Source of the DNA: Mesorhizobium sp. | GTDB taxonomy: Bacteria; Pseudomonadota; Alphaproteobacteria; Rhizobiales; Rhizobiaceae | Length of the DNA: 64,000 bases | Assembly: GCF_016793485.1 (NCBI RefSeq) | Contig: NZ_JAEULZ010000001.1 | Coordinates: 186,001-250,000 of the forward strand | Direction of reading: 5' to 3' | The notes under the pieces: generated by a model | The model's input: the letters and a program-made list of their open reading frames with translations, nothing else | What the model was told of the DNA's origin: nothing | The model's database searches: none | Shown: positions 8,938 to 18,235 of the stretch, piece after piece | How positions within the stretch are numbered: position 1 is the first letter of the stretch | How the letters are laid out: every line of letters starts with the position of its first letter | Position numbers and translations under genes: made by a program

Positions 8938-10302
8938 ATGGCGAATGGCCGATTGGCGCGCTTCCTGCTGGTCTTTTTCACCATGGTGCCTGTCTTCGGC
9001 AACGCCGCCGAAGACAATGCTGTCGTTGCAGAATCCCTGCGCGCGATGTTCCAATCCGGCGCGGCGGATACAGGCTCGGCCGAGGCTAACGCCGATCTGG
9101 ACGCCATCCGCGACATCTACGTCGTGCGCGATTTCAAGCCGATCTGGGTTCGCGACGAAGGCCCGAAGACCAAGGCCAAGGCGCTGCTTTCCGAACTGAA
9201 GATTTCGGGCGTCAACGGCCTGTCGCCGTCCTTCTACCGTGTCGCTGATATCGAGGCGCTGATGGGGTCGGCAGATCCCGGCGACCTGGCGCGGCTCGAC
9301 ATGCTGCTATCCGGCGCGGCGGTTGATTTCGGCGGGGACCTTGCCAACGGGCGCATCGGCCCGTCGCTGGCGCCATCGGAAAATGCTGTTGAACCACTGC
9401 CGATTACGCCGGCCGAGTATGTCGCGGGCGCGGAGGCGGCGGAAAACCTGCGTGATTTCGCCGGCGCGCTGCTGAGTGAAGATTATCGCTATGTGCGGCT
9501 GATCGCCAAGCTTAGCGAGTTTTCCCGCATCGAGGCGTCGGGACGCTGGCCCGTCATCGACGCGGCTGGCGCCGAGATCGCGGCTGGCTCCAGCGATCCA
9601 CGCATAAAGGACATGCGCATGCTACTCATGCTGTCCGGCGACCTGCCGCTGACCGATCTGAGCGGCGGCGCCTTCGACGGAGGGATGGCGGACGCCGTGC
9701 GGCTGTTTCAGACCCGCCATGGGCTGCCACCCACGGGTGACATCGACCGGGCAACCCTGATCGAGATGGCGGTGCCGGTTTCGGAGCGCATCCGCCAGAT
9801 CAAGGTCAATTTGGAGCGTCGGCGCTGGCAGAACCGCGACCTCGGTCCGGACCACGTCTACATCAATCTCGCTGCCGGCGAGGTCAAGGTTGTGCAGGCC
9901 GGCCGCTCGGAGGTCTTCGTCAACGTTACTGGCGCGCCAGGGACTTTGCCCACTTTCCAAGGCGAGATTCTTGGGTTCGACGTCGACGCGGCGGCCAACG
10001 TCGCGCTCGATATCCGCTCGCCGTTCATTGATCGGATCGGCGGCGATGCGGGCGAACGCGCGATCGCCGTCTCCGACATCGGCGGGTTAGCCGCCATGCT
10101 CGCGGCCAAGCGCGTAGGGGAGGCCGACGCGTTGGATGCGGCCCTGGCCGCAGGCAAGCCGTCTAAGATCGTGTTCGACGACCCATTGCCGCTTTTCGTA
10201 ACCTTCGTCACCGCCTGGGCGAACCGCGACGGGACGGTGCATTTCCGCCGCGATACGCAGGGCAGGGACGCGATGATCGCCAAGCTGCTTCAGCTCGATT
10301 AA
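8938..10302 (+). CDS. Secreted YcbB-like L,D-transpeptidase homologue lacking the catalytic core (probable pseudoenzyme)
   Basis: Starts with a signal peptide (hydrophobic run, cleavage near GNAAED). It continues with the N-terminal scaffold of YcbB/LdtD proteins (YVVRDFKPIWV, then a YVAGAEAAENL region), a peptidoglycan-binding-like helix segment (AVRLFQTRHGLPPTGDID) and the family linker ERIRQIKVNLERRRW. The family's C-terminal tail is also present (PLPLFVTFVTAWANRDGTV, then RRDTQGRDA). The expected YkuD core with HGT and SHGC motifs is absent, and the whole protein contains no cysteine, so it should not cross-link peptidoglycan. It begins 24 nt after the RTX gene stop and is probably in the same operon, so it may help anchor or export that protein; this is inference. 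The ATG at 8938 has AGGGG about 6 nt upstream and is preferred over TTG at 8932. Confidence 0.82.
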   Translation: MANGRLARFLLVFFTMVPVFGNAAEDNAVVAESLRAMFQSGAADTGSAEANADLDAIRDIYVVRDFKPIWVRDEGPKTKAKALLSELKISGVNGLSPSFYRVADIEALMGSADPGDLARLDMLLSGAAVDFGGDLANGRIGPSLAPSENAVEPLPITPAEYVAGAEAAENLRDFAGALLSEDYRYVRLIAKLSEFSRIEASGRWPVIDAAGAEIAAGSSDPRIKDMRMLLMLSGDLPLTDLSGGAFDGGMADAVRLFQTRHGLPPTGDIDRATLIEMAVPVSERIRQIKVNLERRRWQNRDLGPDHVYINLAAGEVKVVQAGRSEVFVNVTGAPGTLPTFQGEILGFDVDAAANVALDIRSPFIDRIGGDAGERAIAVSDIGGLAAMLAAKRVGEADALDAALAAGKPSKIVFDDPLPLFVTFVTAWANRDGTVHFRRDTQGRDAMIAKLLQLD

Positions 10303-13300
10303 ACGGCCGCCTCCTGGGAAGCCTCCAAGGCCGCGGCTTCCACCTCGGCGGCCTGAATAGCCAATGAGGCGGCGCTTCGCGGCAAAACGATCCGTACCTC
10401 GGTGAACGCGCCCTGTTCGGTTTCGATCTCGATCGTTCCCGCGTGCTGCTTCACGATGATGTCGCGGCTGAGGGAAAGGCCGAGGCCGGCACCCAGCCCG
10501 GCAGGCTTGGTGGTGAAGAACGGTTCGAATACGCGCGTTCGCACCTGGTCTGAAATTCCTGTCCCATTGTCGCGGATCCTGATCTCGACGGCGTCGCCGA
10601 GATTTCTCGTCGAGGCCGCCAGCACAGGCTGATAGCCGCTGCCGTTGGCCGCGCCGCGCTCTTCGGTCGCGTCGAAGCCGTTTGCGATCAGGTTCAGCAG
10701 CACACGGGTGATGTCCTGTGGATACAGGTCTACCGTGCCGGCGCCCGGATCGAAGGCCTTTTCCAGTGCGATATCGAAGTTCCGGCGCTCAGCACGAGCG
10801 CCGTGATAGGCAAGGCCGAGGCTCTCGTCGACCACGGTGTTGATGTCGACCATGCGGTGTTCCCCGCCGCCTTCGCGTGCATGCTCGATCATGTTGCGGA
10901 TGATAGAGTCGGCTCGGCGGGCGTATTCCGCCCCTTCCTTGATGTTGTCGGCCAGCGCGTCGGCAAGTTCCTCCACACGCCCGCGCGTGTTCTGGTCTAT
11001 GATCGCCGCTTCCAGAGCGCTGCGAACGTCGTCCAGCATCACCTGCGAGCGGCTGCCGAACTCGCTGACGAAGGTCACAGGCGCGCGCACCTCGTGCATG
11101 ATCCCGGCCGTTGCCTCTCCGAGTGCAGCGAGCCTCTCGCTTTCCGACAGTCGCCTGCGCGCCGCGTCCAGCTTCTCCAGCAGGAGCGCGACCTCGTCCG
11201 AACGCCTGCCGGTTTCGTCCAGCAAACGTGTGTTCTCCATGGCGATCGCGGCCTGATCGGCGAAGGTCCTGACGAGTTCGATCTGCCTCTCGTGGAAAGC
11301 GCCGGCTTCGCTTCTGGCCAGCGCGATGAGGCCAACTGCCTCGCCGCCGCGCAGCAGCGGCACGCAGAGCGCGCTACCGGTTTCGCCGAAGCGGACCATC
11401 TCGACCCCGGCGTCGGCGGAAACTTCCGGCAGATGCACGACCGCGCTTCCTGCCGAGGCATGACCGAGCCATGTTGCGTCGCCGGGCAAGGTCGGGTTGG
11501 CGTTCTCGAAGGCCCGCTGCTCGTGCGTTATGCCCAGTGCCGCCGCCAGCCCGAATGCGTTGTCATCCTTGAGATAGAGCCGTGCGGTTCTGGCGTCGCA
11601 GAGACGTACCGCTGCTGCCAGAACGCTCTGAAGCAGACTAGTGAGGTCGAAGGCCGCCGCGCTGGTGGCGCTGGCGATGTCGGCGACCGCATCCTGTTGC
11701 AGCCGCGCGTCCGCGATCTCCGAGGTCAGCGACGCGACCTCCTTCGTCAGGCGCGCGCCGTCGATCGCGACGACGGCCTGGTCGGCAAAGGTTTGCACGA
11801 GTTCGACCTGCCGTTCTTGGAAGACGCCGGGCGCCGCGCGGGTCAGCACGAACACGCCCGCCGCCTGTCCCGAGCGCATCAACGGCACGCTGAGCGCAGC
11901 CTGCGCGTAGGCGGGCAGTGCCGAGATGCCTTCTGTCATGGCAAGATCGGGCAGGTGGATTGTTTCGCCGGCAAGGGCGGCGCGGCCGACAAGCGTGTCG
12001 TCGGTGGCGGTATGAAGCTGCTGCGCTTCGCTCGCTTGCGATGCCTCGTCCATGCCGTCAGCGGCCGAGAGACGGTAGCCGTCGTCGGTTCGCAGGTAGA
12101 TCGCGGCCGTATCGCTCGCGCCAAGCCGTCGCGCAGCATCGGTCATTCCTTTGAGGAGGCCGTCAATGTTGAAGCCCGGCCTTATGCCAGCCTGGCTTGC
12201 CAGGCGTGCGATGTCCGTCACTGCCCGTTGCCTGTCGAGCGAGGCAGAGAACTGCGCCGAGCGTTCTGTGAACGCGTCATGGAGATCGGCGCCGACAAGG
12301 GCGATCTGTGCTTGACCGGCCAGCACTTCCGCCAACTCCGCTTGCCGGTCGCCGAACTGTCCCGACGTCCAGCGTAGCACGGCCATCGCGCCGATGGTCG
12401 CGCCATCGCGGATCAGCGGAATGGCGAGCGTCGCGCCCGCCGGTGCCCTGGTGTTGACACCGGCGAATTCCGGCTCGGCGGACAACTCGGCGACATGGAG
12501 CGGCCGCGCATCCGTCGCCACACGTCTCATCAGCAGGCCGGAGATCGCCGGGTCGATGTCGCCGTAGGATGACAGGCGCTGCGGTTCGCCGTCCGTAGTT
12601 CGAAGAAGCACGGCTGCGTCGGCATCGCATTCCCGCGCTGCAGCTGCAACAATCGCTTCGAATGTCGGCTGCTGTTGAGATATCGAGCGTCCGGCAATTG
12701 CGACGACTTCGCGGGTCGAGACGTTGTGAGAGAGCGCTTGCTCGAGCTTCCCTGTCCTGTCGGCCAAACGGCTTTCGAGGTCAGTCTTGGCGATGGCGAC
12801 AGCCGCCTCGTCGGCAAGGCTTTCGGCGAGCTCTATTTCGCCCGGTGTGAACGCCGACGCCTCGCTTCGGATTGCGATCAACGCGCCGATCACCGTGCCA
12901 TCTTGAAGCAAGGATACGGCGAGTGTGGAAGCAGCCGATCCTGACGTGTCTGGGCTGCCATCAAGGACGACGCCGCCCTGGGCCTCGGCCTCATCAGCAA
13001 GCGCGCTTGCGACGCGTCCGATCCGGTCGTTCCAGTCTTCATCCGAAACTCCAGACGCCGCCGTCGGGTGATATCCGTCATGCAGGCGGCGCAGGATTAG
13101 GACGTGCTCGGCGTTGCAGGCAGCGGAGGCCGTAGCGGCGATATGCTGCAGGGTGGCCTGAAGGTCGAACGGCGCGCGCGCGACGATCTTCAGCGTCTCG
13201 GCCGCTGCGGACTTCTGCAGGAGCGCGGCGGCGATTTCCTGTCTCCGCATTTCGGCCTGTTCCAACAGAATTACCTTTTCGATAGCGATCGCGGCGATTT

Positions 13301-16300
13301 GCGCGTGAACCGACGCCTTTGCTGCATCCTCCTCGGAGAAAGGACTCGCCTCGGTGCGCGAAAGCGCCAGAATTCCGACAACCTCGTCTCTCGATATCAG
13401 CGGCAATCCGAAGACGGACCGCGCCATAGTTTCATTGCCTTCCGGGGCATCCGATGTATCGACGAAACGGAACGACCTGTCGCTTGCGGCAATGCGCTCG
13501 ACGAAAGAGCGAATATCCGGCGCGGCTTGCGAGCTTGCCGGAAGCGGTACGAGGAGATCGCCGGCGCGTCTGAAGATCTGCACGTATGCTCCGCAGGCAG
13601 CGGCGATGTCGCTGGCGATCCAGTGCGACAGTGCCCGGAGGTCGACAGACGGCGCAGAGATCGTATCCACCAATCCCGCTGCAAAATCGCGGCGCTCCAG
13701 TGCGTTTGCGAGTTCGGCCGAACGCGTGTCGAGATCGGTCGACAGCCGCGCGGTTTCCACCGCCGCGACTGCCTGGTCGCCAAGGGCCGTCAGGAATTCG
13801 CCGTGGCGTTCCTCGAACCGGACCAAGCCGGAGCGCTCCACGGACAACGCGCCGACAGATGCGCCATTGTTCGTCAGCGCGATGGCAAGCGTGTCTCCGT
13901 TGTTATTGCCGTCCGCACCCGTCATCGCGACCGGCGAACCCGAAGTGAAGGCCTGCGCGGCAGCGGCTCCCAAACCGGATGCATCCTCGTCGAAGGCTTG
14001 CGCAGAACCACCGCTGGCCGCGAGCCTGAGCTCCGTGCCGTCGAACAGGTTGAGACGCGTGGATGCGCTGCCGAACACCTTGGAAGCAGTTTCGACGATC
14101 GCCCGCAGGACGGGTCCGGCATCGGACGGCGAGCCCGCCGCCACGCGCACCACGTCGGCCATGCCCGTCTGCTCCGCGCGCATTTGCTCGAAGATCGCGG
14201 TTTGCTCGGCGTTCATTTTCTCAACCGTCGCGGCATGCGTGGATTGCATGTCTGCGATCGTGCGGTCGCGCTCTTCCACGGTGTCGGTGAGGCGCGCATT
14301 CTCAATGGCGACGAGAATCTGGTCGCCCAGCACCCGAAGCAGTTCCACGTGGCGCTGCGGCAGGGTGCCCGCCTGAGTACGCTCGATCGCGATAGCGCCA
14401 ATGGCGGATCTGTTTAGAATCAGCGGCAAGGCAAGCACGCTGCGTGCTTCGGGCATGGCGCATAGTCCGGAGCCGGCATCGATTTCTACGCGTTCGAAAG
14501 GCTCGCCAGACGAAAAAGCTTGCGCCGCAGCCATCGTCGGAGCGAATGCCGACAATTTTTCGGTCGCATCCGCGGGCAACCCGTCATGTGCCCGCAGCCG
14601 GAGCGATTCGCCATCGAACAGAACGATATAGGCAGCGGTCGCGCCAAGCGATCGTATCGCGGTCGCCACTGCGGCATCGAACACCGCCTGCGGATCGCCG
14701 GAGGATTTCGTGGCGACATCTGCCAGCGCAGCCACCGAGGCCTGCTCCGCACGCATATCGCTGATGGTGCCGTCGCGCCGTTCGATGGTTTCAGCAAGCT
14801 GCACGGTCTCGATCGCCACCAGCGCCTGATCGGCGAGAGCCTTGAGGCGCGCGCCATGGCGCTCCGCCAGGCTTTCCGCCGTCGAGCGTTCCACGGCGAG
14901 GACGCCGATGGCACTGCCTTGCTTCAACAGGGGAACCGCGAAGGCGCTCTTGGAATCCGACAGGGCCGATTGCCCGGACGCCTCGTTGATGCCGGTTATC
15001 TCGACCGCCTCGCCGGCTGCCAGCGCCTTCGCTGCAACCAGTTCGGGAGAGGTCGCAAGGCCAGCCAGCCGTGCGGCCGCTTCCGGCGTCAGACCGCGCT
15101 GTGCGGCCACCTGCGCACTTTCGGTATCGAGCCGGATCAGGTAGGCTGCAACCGCGCCAGGAACCTTCGACGCTGTTTCCACGAGGGCATCGAAGATGCG
15201 CGTTGCATCGCCAGGCGCTGCCGAGGCGACGTGCGCGACGTATGCCATGGCGTTCTGCTCGGCGCGCATCCTCGTGATCTTGCGGTCGCGCTCGTCGATC
15301 GTGCTGGACAGCCTCGCATTCTCTATCGCGATCAGGCCCTGGTCGGCGAAGCCGTGCGCGAGGCCAGCCTGACGGTCGGTGAACGGCGCCATTTCCTGAT
15401 GAGAGAGCCAGATGACACCCTCGACAGCGTTGTCGCGTTGCATGGGAACCGCGATGCCAGCGCGGTCGCCTGCATAGCCGGGCTTGGAGTCGACTGAGAA
15501 ACGGTGGTCGCCGGGCAGGTCTTCCACGGAAACAAGTTGGCCGAGGTAGGCAGCGAGCCCCTGAGGCGAATTCGCATCGATGGTTACGTCCAGAACCGTG
15601 TTCTTCGCTGTATCCAGCCAGTCGTCTGAATAGCCTGCCTGGGCCGCAAGCCTTAGGTTCCTACCGTCAACCAGCCAGACGGAGCCGCGAGCGGCGTCAC
15701 ACAGTTCAACAGCTGAGGAAACCAGAGTTTCGAGGATGCTATCGAGGTTCTGGCCCGACTGACCGATTGCTTTCAGGACGCCGGCGGTCAGCGTCTGCTG
15801 CTGAAGCGTCACATCAAGGCCCAGCGCGCGCTCGTCGGCCCTTGCCGCAAGGCCCCGCTGGCTTTGTTGCAGGCGGCTTGCCATCGCATTGAAGTTTTCT
15901 GCCAGCGCGCCGATCTCGTCGCGCCGCTGGATGGCGACGCGCTGCGTTAGATCCCCCTCGGCAATGCGCTCGGTGCTTGCCCGCAGGCTATCGATGGGCT
16001 TGGCCACCCTACGGGCGAGCCAGATGCCAACGATCGCCGCGGAGAGCACGCCGATGCCGAGAAGAAGCAGCGTTTGCCACAGCAGCAGGCGGAACGGCGC
16101 CAGCGCTTGTTCCTCTGGAGTCTGGACGAAAGCCATCCAGCCGAGGCGGGGCATTTGCGCGTAGGCGGCGAAGGCTGGTGCTTCGGTCTCGTATCCGGTT
16201 GCGTCCGTGAAGGTCCCGGTGCCGCCGACTGCGAGCGCGGTCTTCACCTGCGACAGTGCCGAGAGGTCGTTGTCGCCGCTGACGGGATAGCGCTCGGTAT

Positions 16301-16952
16301 GGGCGATCAGCCTGCCGCTGCCATCGACGATGAAAGCCTGTCCGCCGCCTGCCGCCGTCGCTGCCTTCACCGGCTCGCCGAGAAATGCGAGGTCGAGTTC
16401 GGCGACCGTCACGCCGCCATCCGTATGCGCAACGCCCACCGTGCTGGCGAGGTCCGCGCCGTTGCGCACGTAGATCGGGCCGAACCACGTCCCGGACTCG
16501 ACCGTCTCCTTGAAACGAGGTTCGTTGGCACGACTGAGTTGACTGGCGACCGAGTCCGGTACAAGGCGCGAGACCTTCAGTTGCTCCAGCCCGCGGTTGT
16601 TGATGTAGACCAACTCCGTCACGGCGGGGAACTGGCGCAAAATGCGCGCGAAGTCACCCTGTTGCTGTTCCAGCCCGGCGGTCTTCCAATCTGGCTGCGC
16701 GGTCCAGGCAAGCTGGTTTTCGAGGCTGCTCATCAGGCCTTCGACCTGCTGGGCAAGCGCCACGGCCTTCTGCTGGTCGATTGCAAGCGCCGACCGCTGG
16801 GTTTCTTCGTAGCTGCGCCAGAGCGAAAGCGCGCCGCCTGCCAGCAGCAGTAGCGCGACCAGCGTCGAGACAACCGCAGCAAATTTCAGCGAGAGCGGTA
16901 TCCTGAACCGCCCCGATGGCCGCGCACCGCTGTGCCTTGCCCCCTTCGCCAT
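10299..16952 (-). CDS. Giant membrane sensor histidine kinase with nine tandem GAF-type modules
   Basis: A 2217-residue hybrid of input domains and a kinase. It has a transmembrane helix at about 22-45, a periplasmic dCache-like sensor (about 50-285), a second helix (about 288-312) and HAMP (about 313-365). Nine GAF-like modules of about 170 residues each follow (about 400-1930), each ending in a helix such as VAIENARL and joined by coiled-coil linkers. The kinase core begins near residue 1937: H-box GIMHEVRAPV with His about 1953, N-box LLNLIANGFDA, G1 DNGTGI, F-box FEPFFTTK, G2 GLGAGLGLS. The GAF modules are diverged and their ligands cannot be read. There is no receiver domain and no adjacent response regulator. 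Its stop codon overlaps the stop of the convergent transpeptidase-like gene. Nine GAF modules is an unusually high number for one kinase. Confidence 0.9.
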   Translation of the reverse strand: MAKGARHSGARPSGRFRIPLSLKFAAVVSTLVALLLLAGGALSLWRSYEETQRSALAIDQQKAVALAQQVEGLMSSLENQLAWTAQPDWKTAGLEQQQGDFARILRQFPAVTELVYINNRGLEQLKVSRLVPDSVASQLSRANEPRFKETVESGTWFGPIYVRNGADLASTVGVAHTDGGVTVAELDLAFLGEPVKAATAAGGGQAFIVDGSGRLIAHTERYPVSGDNDLSALSQVKTALAVGGTGTFTDATGYETEAPAFAAYAQMPRLGWMAFVQTPEEQALAPFRLLLWQTLLLLGIGVLSAAIVGIWLARRVAKPIDSLRASTERIAEGDLTQRVAIQRRDEIGALAENFNAMASRLQQSQRGLAARADERALGLDVTLQQQTLTAGVLKAIGQSGQNLDSILETLVSSAVELCDAARGSVWLVDGRNLRLAAQAGYSDDWLDTAKNTVLDVTIDANSPQGLAAYLGQLVSVEDLPGDHRFSVDSKPGYAGDRAGIAVPMQRDNAVEGVIWLSHQEMAPFTDRQAGLAHGFADQGLIAIENARLSSTIDERDRKITRMRAEQNAMAYVAHVASAAPGDATRIFDALVETASKVPGAVAAYLIRLDTESAQVAAQRGLTPEAAARLAGLATSPELVAAKALAAGEAVEITGINEASGQSALSDSKSAFAVPLLKQGSAIGVLAVERSTAESLAERHGARLKALADQALVAIETVQLAETIERRDGTISDMRAEQASVAALADVATKSSGDPQAVFDAAVATAIRSLGATAAYIVLFDGESLRLRAHDGLPADATEKLSAFAPTMAAAQAFSSGEPFERVEIDAGSGLCAMPEARSVLALPLILNRSAIGAIAIERTQAGTLPQRHVELLRVLGDQILVAIENARLTDTVEERDRTIADMQSTHAATVEKMNAEQTAIFEQMRAEQTGMADVVRVAAGSPSDAGPVLRAIVETASKVFGSASTRLNLFDGTELRLAASGGSAQAFDEDASGLGAAAAQAFTSGSPVAMTGADGNNNGDTLAIALTNNGASVGALSVERSGLVRFEERHGEFLTALGDQAVAAVETARLSTDLDTRSAELANALERRDFAAGLVDTISAPSVDLRALSHWIASDIAAACGAYVQIFRRAGDLLVPLPASSQAAPDIRSFVERIAASDRSFRFVDTSDAPEGNETMARSVFGLPLISRDEVVGILALSRTEASPFSEEDAAKASVHAQIAAIAIEKVILLEQAEMRRQEIAAALLQKSAAAETLKIVARAPFDLQATLQHIAATASAACNAEHVLILRRLHDGYHPTAASGVSDEDWNDRIGRVASALADEAEAQGGVVLDGSPDTSGSAASTLAVSLLQDGTVIGALIAIRSEASAFTPGEIELAESLADEAAVAIAKTDLESRLADRTGKLEQALSHNVSTREVVAIAGRSISQQQPTFEAIVAAAARECDADAAVLLRTTDGEPQRLSSYGDIDPAISGLLMRRVATDARPLHVAELSAEPEFAGVNTRAPAGATLAIPLIRDGATIGAMAVLRWTSGQFGDRQAELAEVLAGQAQIALVGADLHDAFTERSAQFSASLDRQRAVTDIARLASQAGIRPGFNIDGLLKGMTDAARRLGASDTAAIYLRTDDGYRLSAADGMDEASQASEAQQLHTATDDTLVGRAALAGETIHLPDLAMTEGISALPAYAQAALSVPLMRSGQAAGVFVLTRAAPGVFQERQVELVQTFADQAVVAIDGARLTKEVASLTSEIADARLQQDAVADIASATSAAAFDLTSLLQSVLAAAVRLCDARTARLYLKDDNAFGLAAALGITHEQRAFENANPTLPGDATWLGHASAGSAVVHLPEVSADAGVEMVRFGETGSALCVPLLRGGEAVGLIALARSEAGAFHERQIELVRTFADQAAIAMENTRLLDETGRRSDEVALLLEKLDAARRRLSESERLAALGEATAGIMHEVRAPVTFVSEFGSRSQVMLDDVRSALEAAIIDQNTRGRVEELADALADNIKEGAEYARRADSIIRNMIEHAREGGGEHRMVDINTVVDESLGLAYHGARAERRNFDIALEKAFDPGAGTVDLYPQDITRVLLNLIANGFDATEERGAANGSGYQPVLAASTRNLGDAVEIRIRDNGTGISDQVRTRVFEPFFTTKPAGLGAGLGLSLSRDIIVKQHAGTIEIETEQGAFTEVRIVLPRSAASLAIQAAEVEAAALEASQEAAV

Positions 16953-17160
16953 GGATCAGCCCTGCCGAAGACAGGAAAAACCTTGCGGAAACCCGCAAAA
17001 ACTCGAGATCTCTGATCTGGTCATCATGCACATTCGTCGGCTGCCGGCTGAGAGACCGGCAACCTAGAGGAAGTTGCATCAAGATTGAAGCGCTTCTGTT
17101 TGCCGGGAGCGGAAGCCCCCAACAAACTGAACGCTGTGGATAGCAGGGCAGGCCGTGCGC

Positions 17161-17649
17161 TCAGCCGCCGTTGCTGGAGTGGTCGTCGCCACCAGGCTTT
17201 TCAACCGCGAACTCGACCTCGACTGTTCCGGCCTTCTCGAAGGTCATGGTTCCCTTGAACTTTTCCCCTTCCACGGCCGGCGCCTTAAGGTCCGTGAACA
17301 TGATGTGGTACGAGCCGGGTTCCAGCATCACTTCCGCACCGGCCGGTATTTCCAGCCCACCCTTCAAGGGGCGCATAGTCATGATGCCATCGGTAACAGC
17401 CATCTCGTGGGGCTCGCCTTTGCCCGCGATCTCCGCGCTGACGCCAACCAGTCGGTCCGGTTCGGTGCCGTTGTTCTTGAGGGACGCGTAGCCTGCCGCG
17501 ACCTTTGCGCCAGGCAACGTCGCGCGCGACCAGGGATGGCCGATCTCGATGTCGCCGACGGTGAAGGCTTGCGCCCATGCGCCGGTTGTGACGAAGGCTG
17601 TCGCCGCAAGTCCGAGAATGACGCGGCGGATGATGGATGAAAGGAACAT
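17161..17649 (-). CDS. Periplasmic copper chaperone, PCuAC family
   Basis: A 162-residue protein with a cleavable signal peptide (hydrophobic core, cleavage near AWAQA) and a single PCuAC domain. The copper(I) ligand pattern is visible: HEMAVTDGIMTM (one His and spaced Met residues) and SYHIMF further on (His and Met). The tail is short and rich in His, Asp and Ser. PCuAC proteins bind Cu(I) in the periplasm and deliver it to the CuA site of cytochrome c oxidase. The DUF2946 gene lies 93 nt upstream on the same strand, a pairing that fits copper handling. Confidence 0.92.
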   Translation of the reverse strand: MFLSSIIRRVILGLAATAFVTTGAWAQAFTVGDIEIGHPWSRATLPGAKVAAGYASLKNNGTEPDRLVGVSAEIAGKGEPHEMAVTDGIMTMRPLKGGLEIPAGAEVMLEPGSYHIMFTDLKAPAVEGEKFKGTMTFEKAGTVEVEFAVEKPGGDDHSSNGG

Positions 17650-17742
17650 GATCTCTCCGAATGAATGTCGTCCCGCCAGCGCGTTGAGCGCCGATCACGA
17701 ACAGGTTCTGCTGCAACGGCGCTTCGGGCGAAGCGCCGGTTT

Positions 17743-18105
17743 TCAGGTGGAGAGGGGAGGCGCGCGGGGATTTGCCGGCGTGCGCCGGGCATGCGGGTCG
17801 AGAACTACATAGGCAGGGTAGACGATCTCCGAGACAACTGCCACCGAGCCCGGAAGCGAAATCGCGTCCGGCAATCCCGCCGATAGCGGAGAGACCATGC
17901 TGCACGAGAGCAGGCAGCAATTAGGCAGATGACCCCCGCCTTGGTCACCAGCCGGCATCTGCCCACTGGCGCAGATGACGTTGCCGAAGAGGTCGCGCTG
18001 GACAGGGGGCGCGGCGAACGCCAACGCCGATTGCAGGACGAACGCCAGCGCCGCGACAAAGGTCGCGACGCGCAGCGTGCCGATCCTGCTTGCTTCAAGG
18101 CTCAT
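17743..18105 (-). CDS. DUF2946-type small exported protein, probably copper-linked
   Basis: About 120 residues with an N-terminal hydrophobic segment (VATFVAALAFVLQSALAFA) and a Cys/His cluster: ICASG, then GHLPNCCLLSC, typical of the DUF2946 family. That family has no proven function but is often found with copper genes; here the PCuAC gene follows. The start is taken as the ATG at 18105, which has AGGTG about 7 nt upstream; GTG at 18114 is possible. The assignment rests on the Cys motif and the context. Confidence 0.7.
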   Translation of the reverse strand: MSLEASRIGTLRVATFVAALAFVLQSALAFAAPPVQRDLFGNVICASGQMPAGDQGGGHLPNCCLLSCSMVSPLSAGLPDAISLPGSVAVVSEIVYPAYVVLDPHARRTPANPRAPPLST

Positions 18106-18235
18106 AGAAGACACCTATCACGGAAGTCTATCGGGCAAAACGCCTGCCCGTGCTCTGCGGCAAGATGCCGTGCGGCCGTTCTATTCGAGCCCGGTCTCTT
18201 CCGAAAACCGCTTCCCACTTTGCGGGATCAAGCTC

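Noticed and set aside
10803-12377. 524-residue open frame antisense inside the giant kinase gene
   Set aside because: Shadow of a GC-rich gene; no recognisable domain and an unlikely composition. The kinase frame shows clear GAF repeats.
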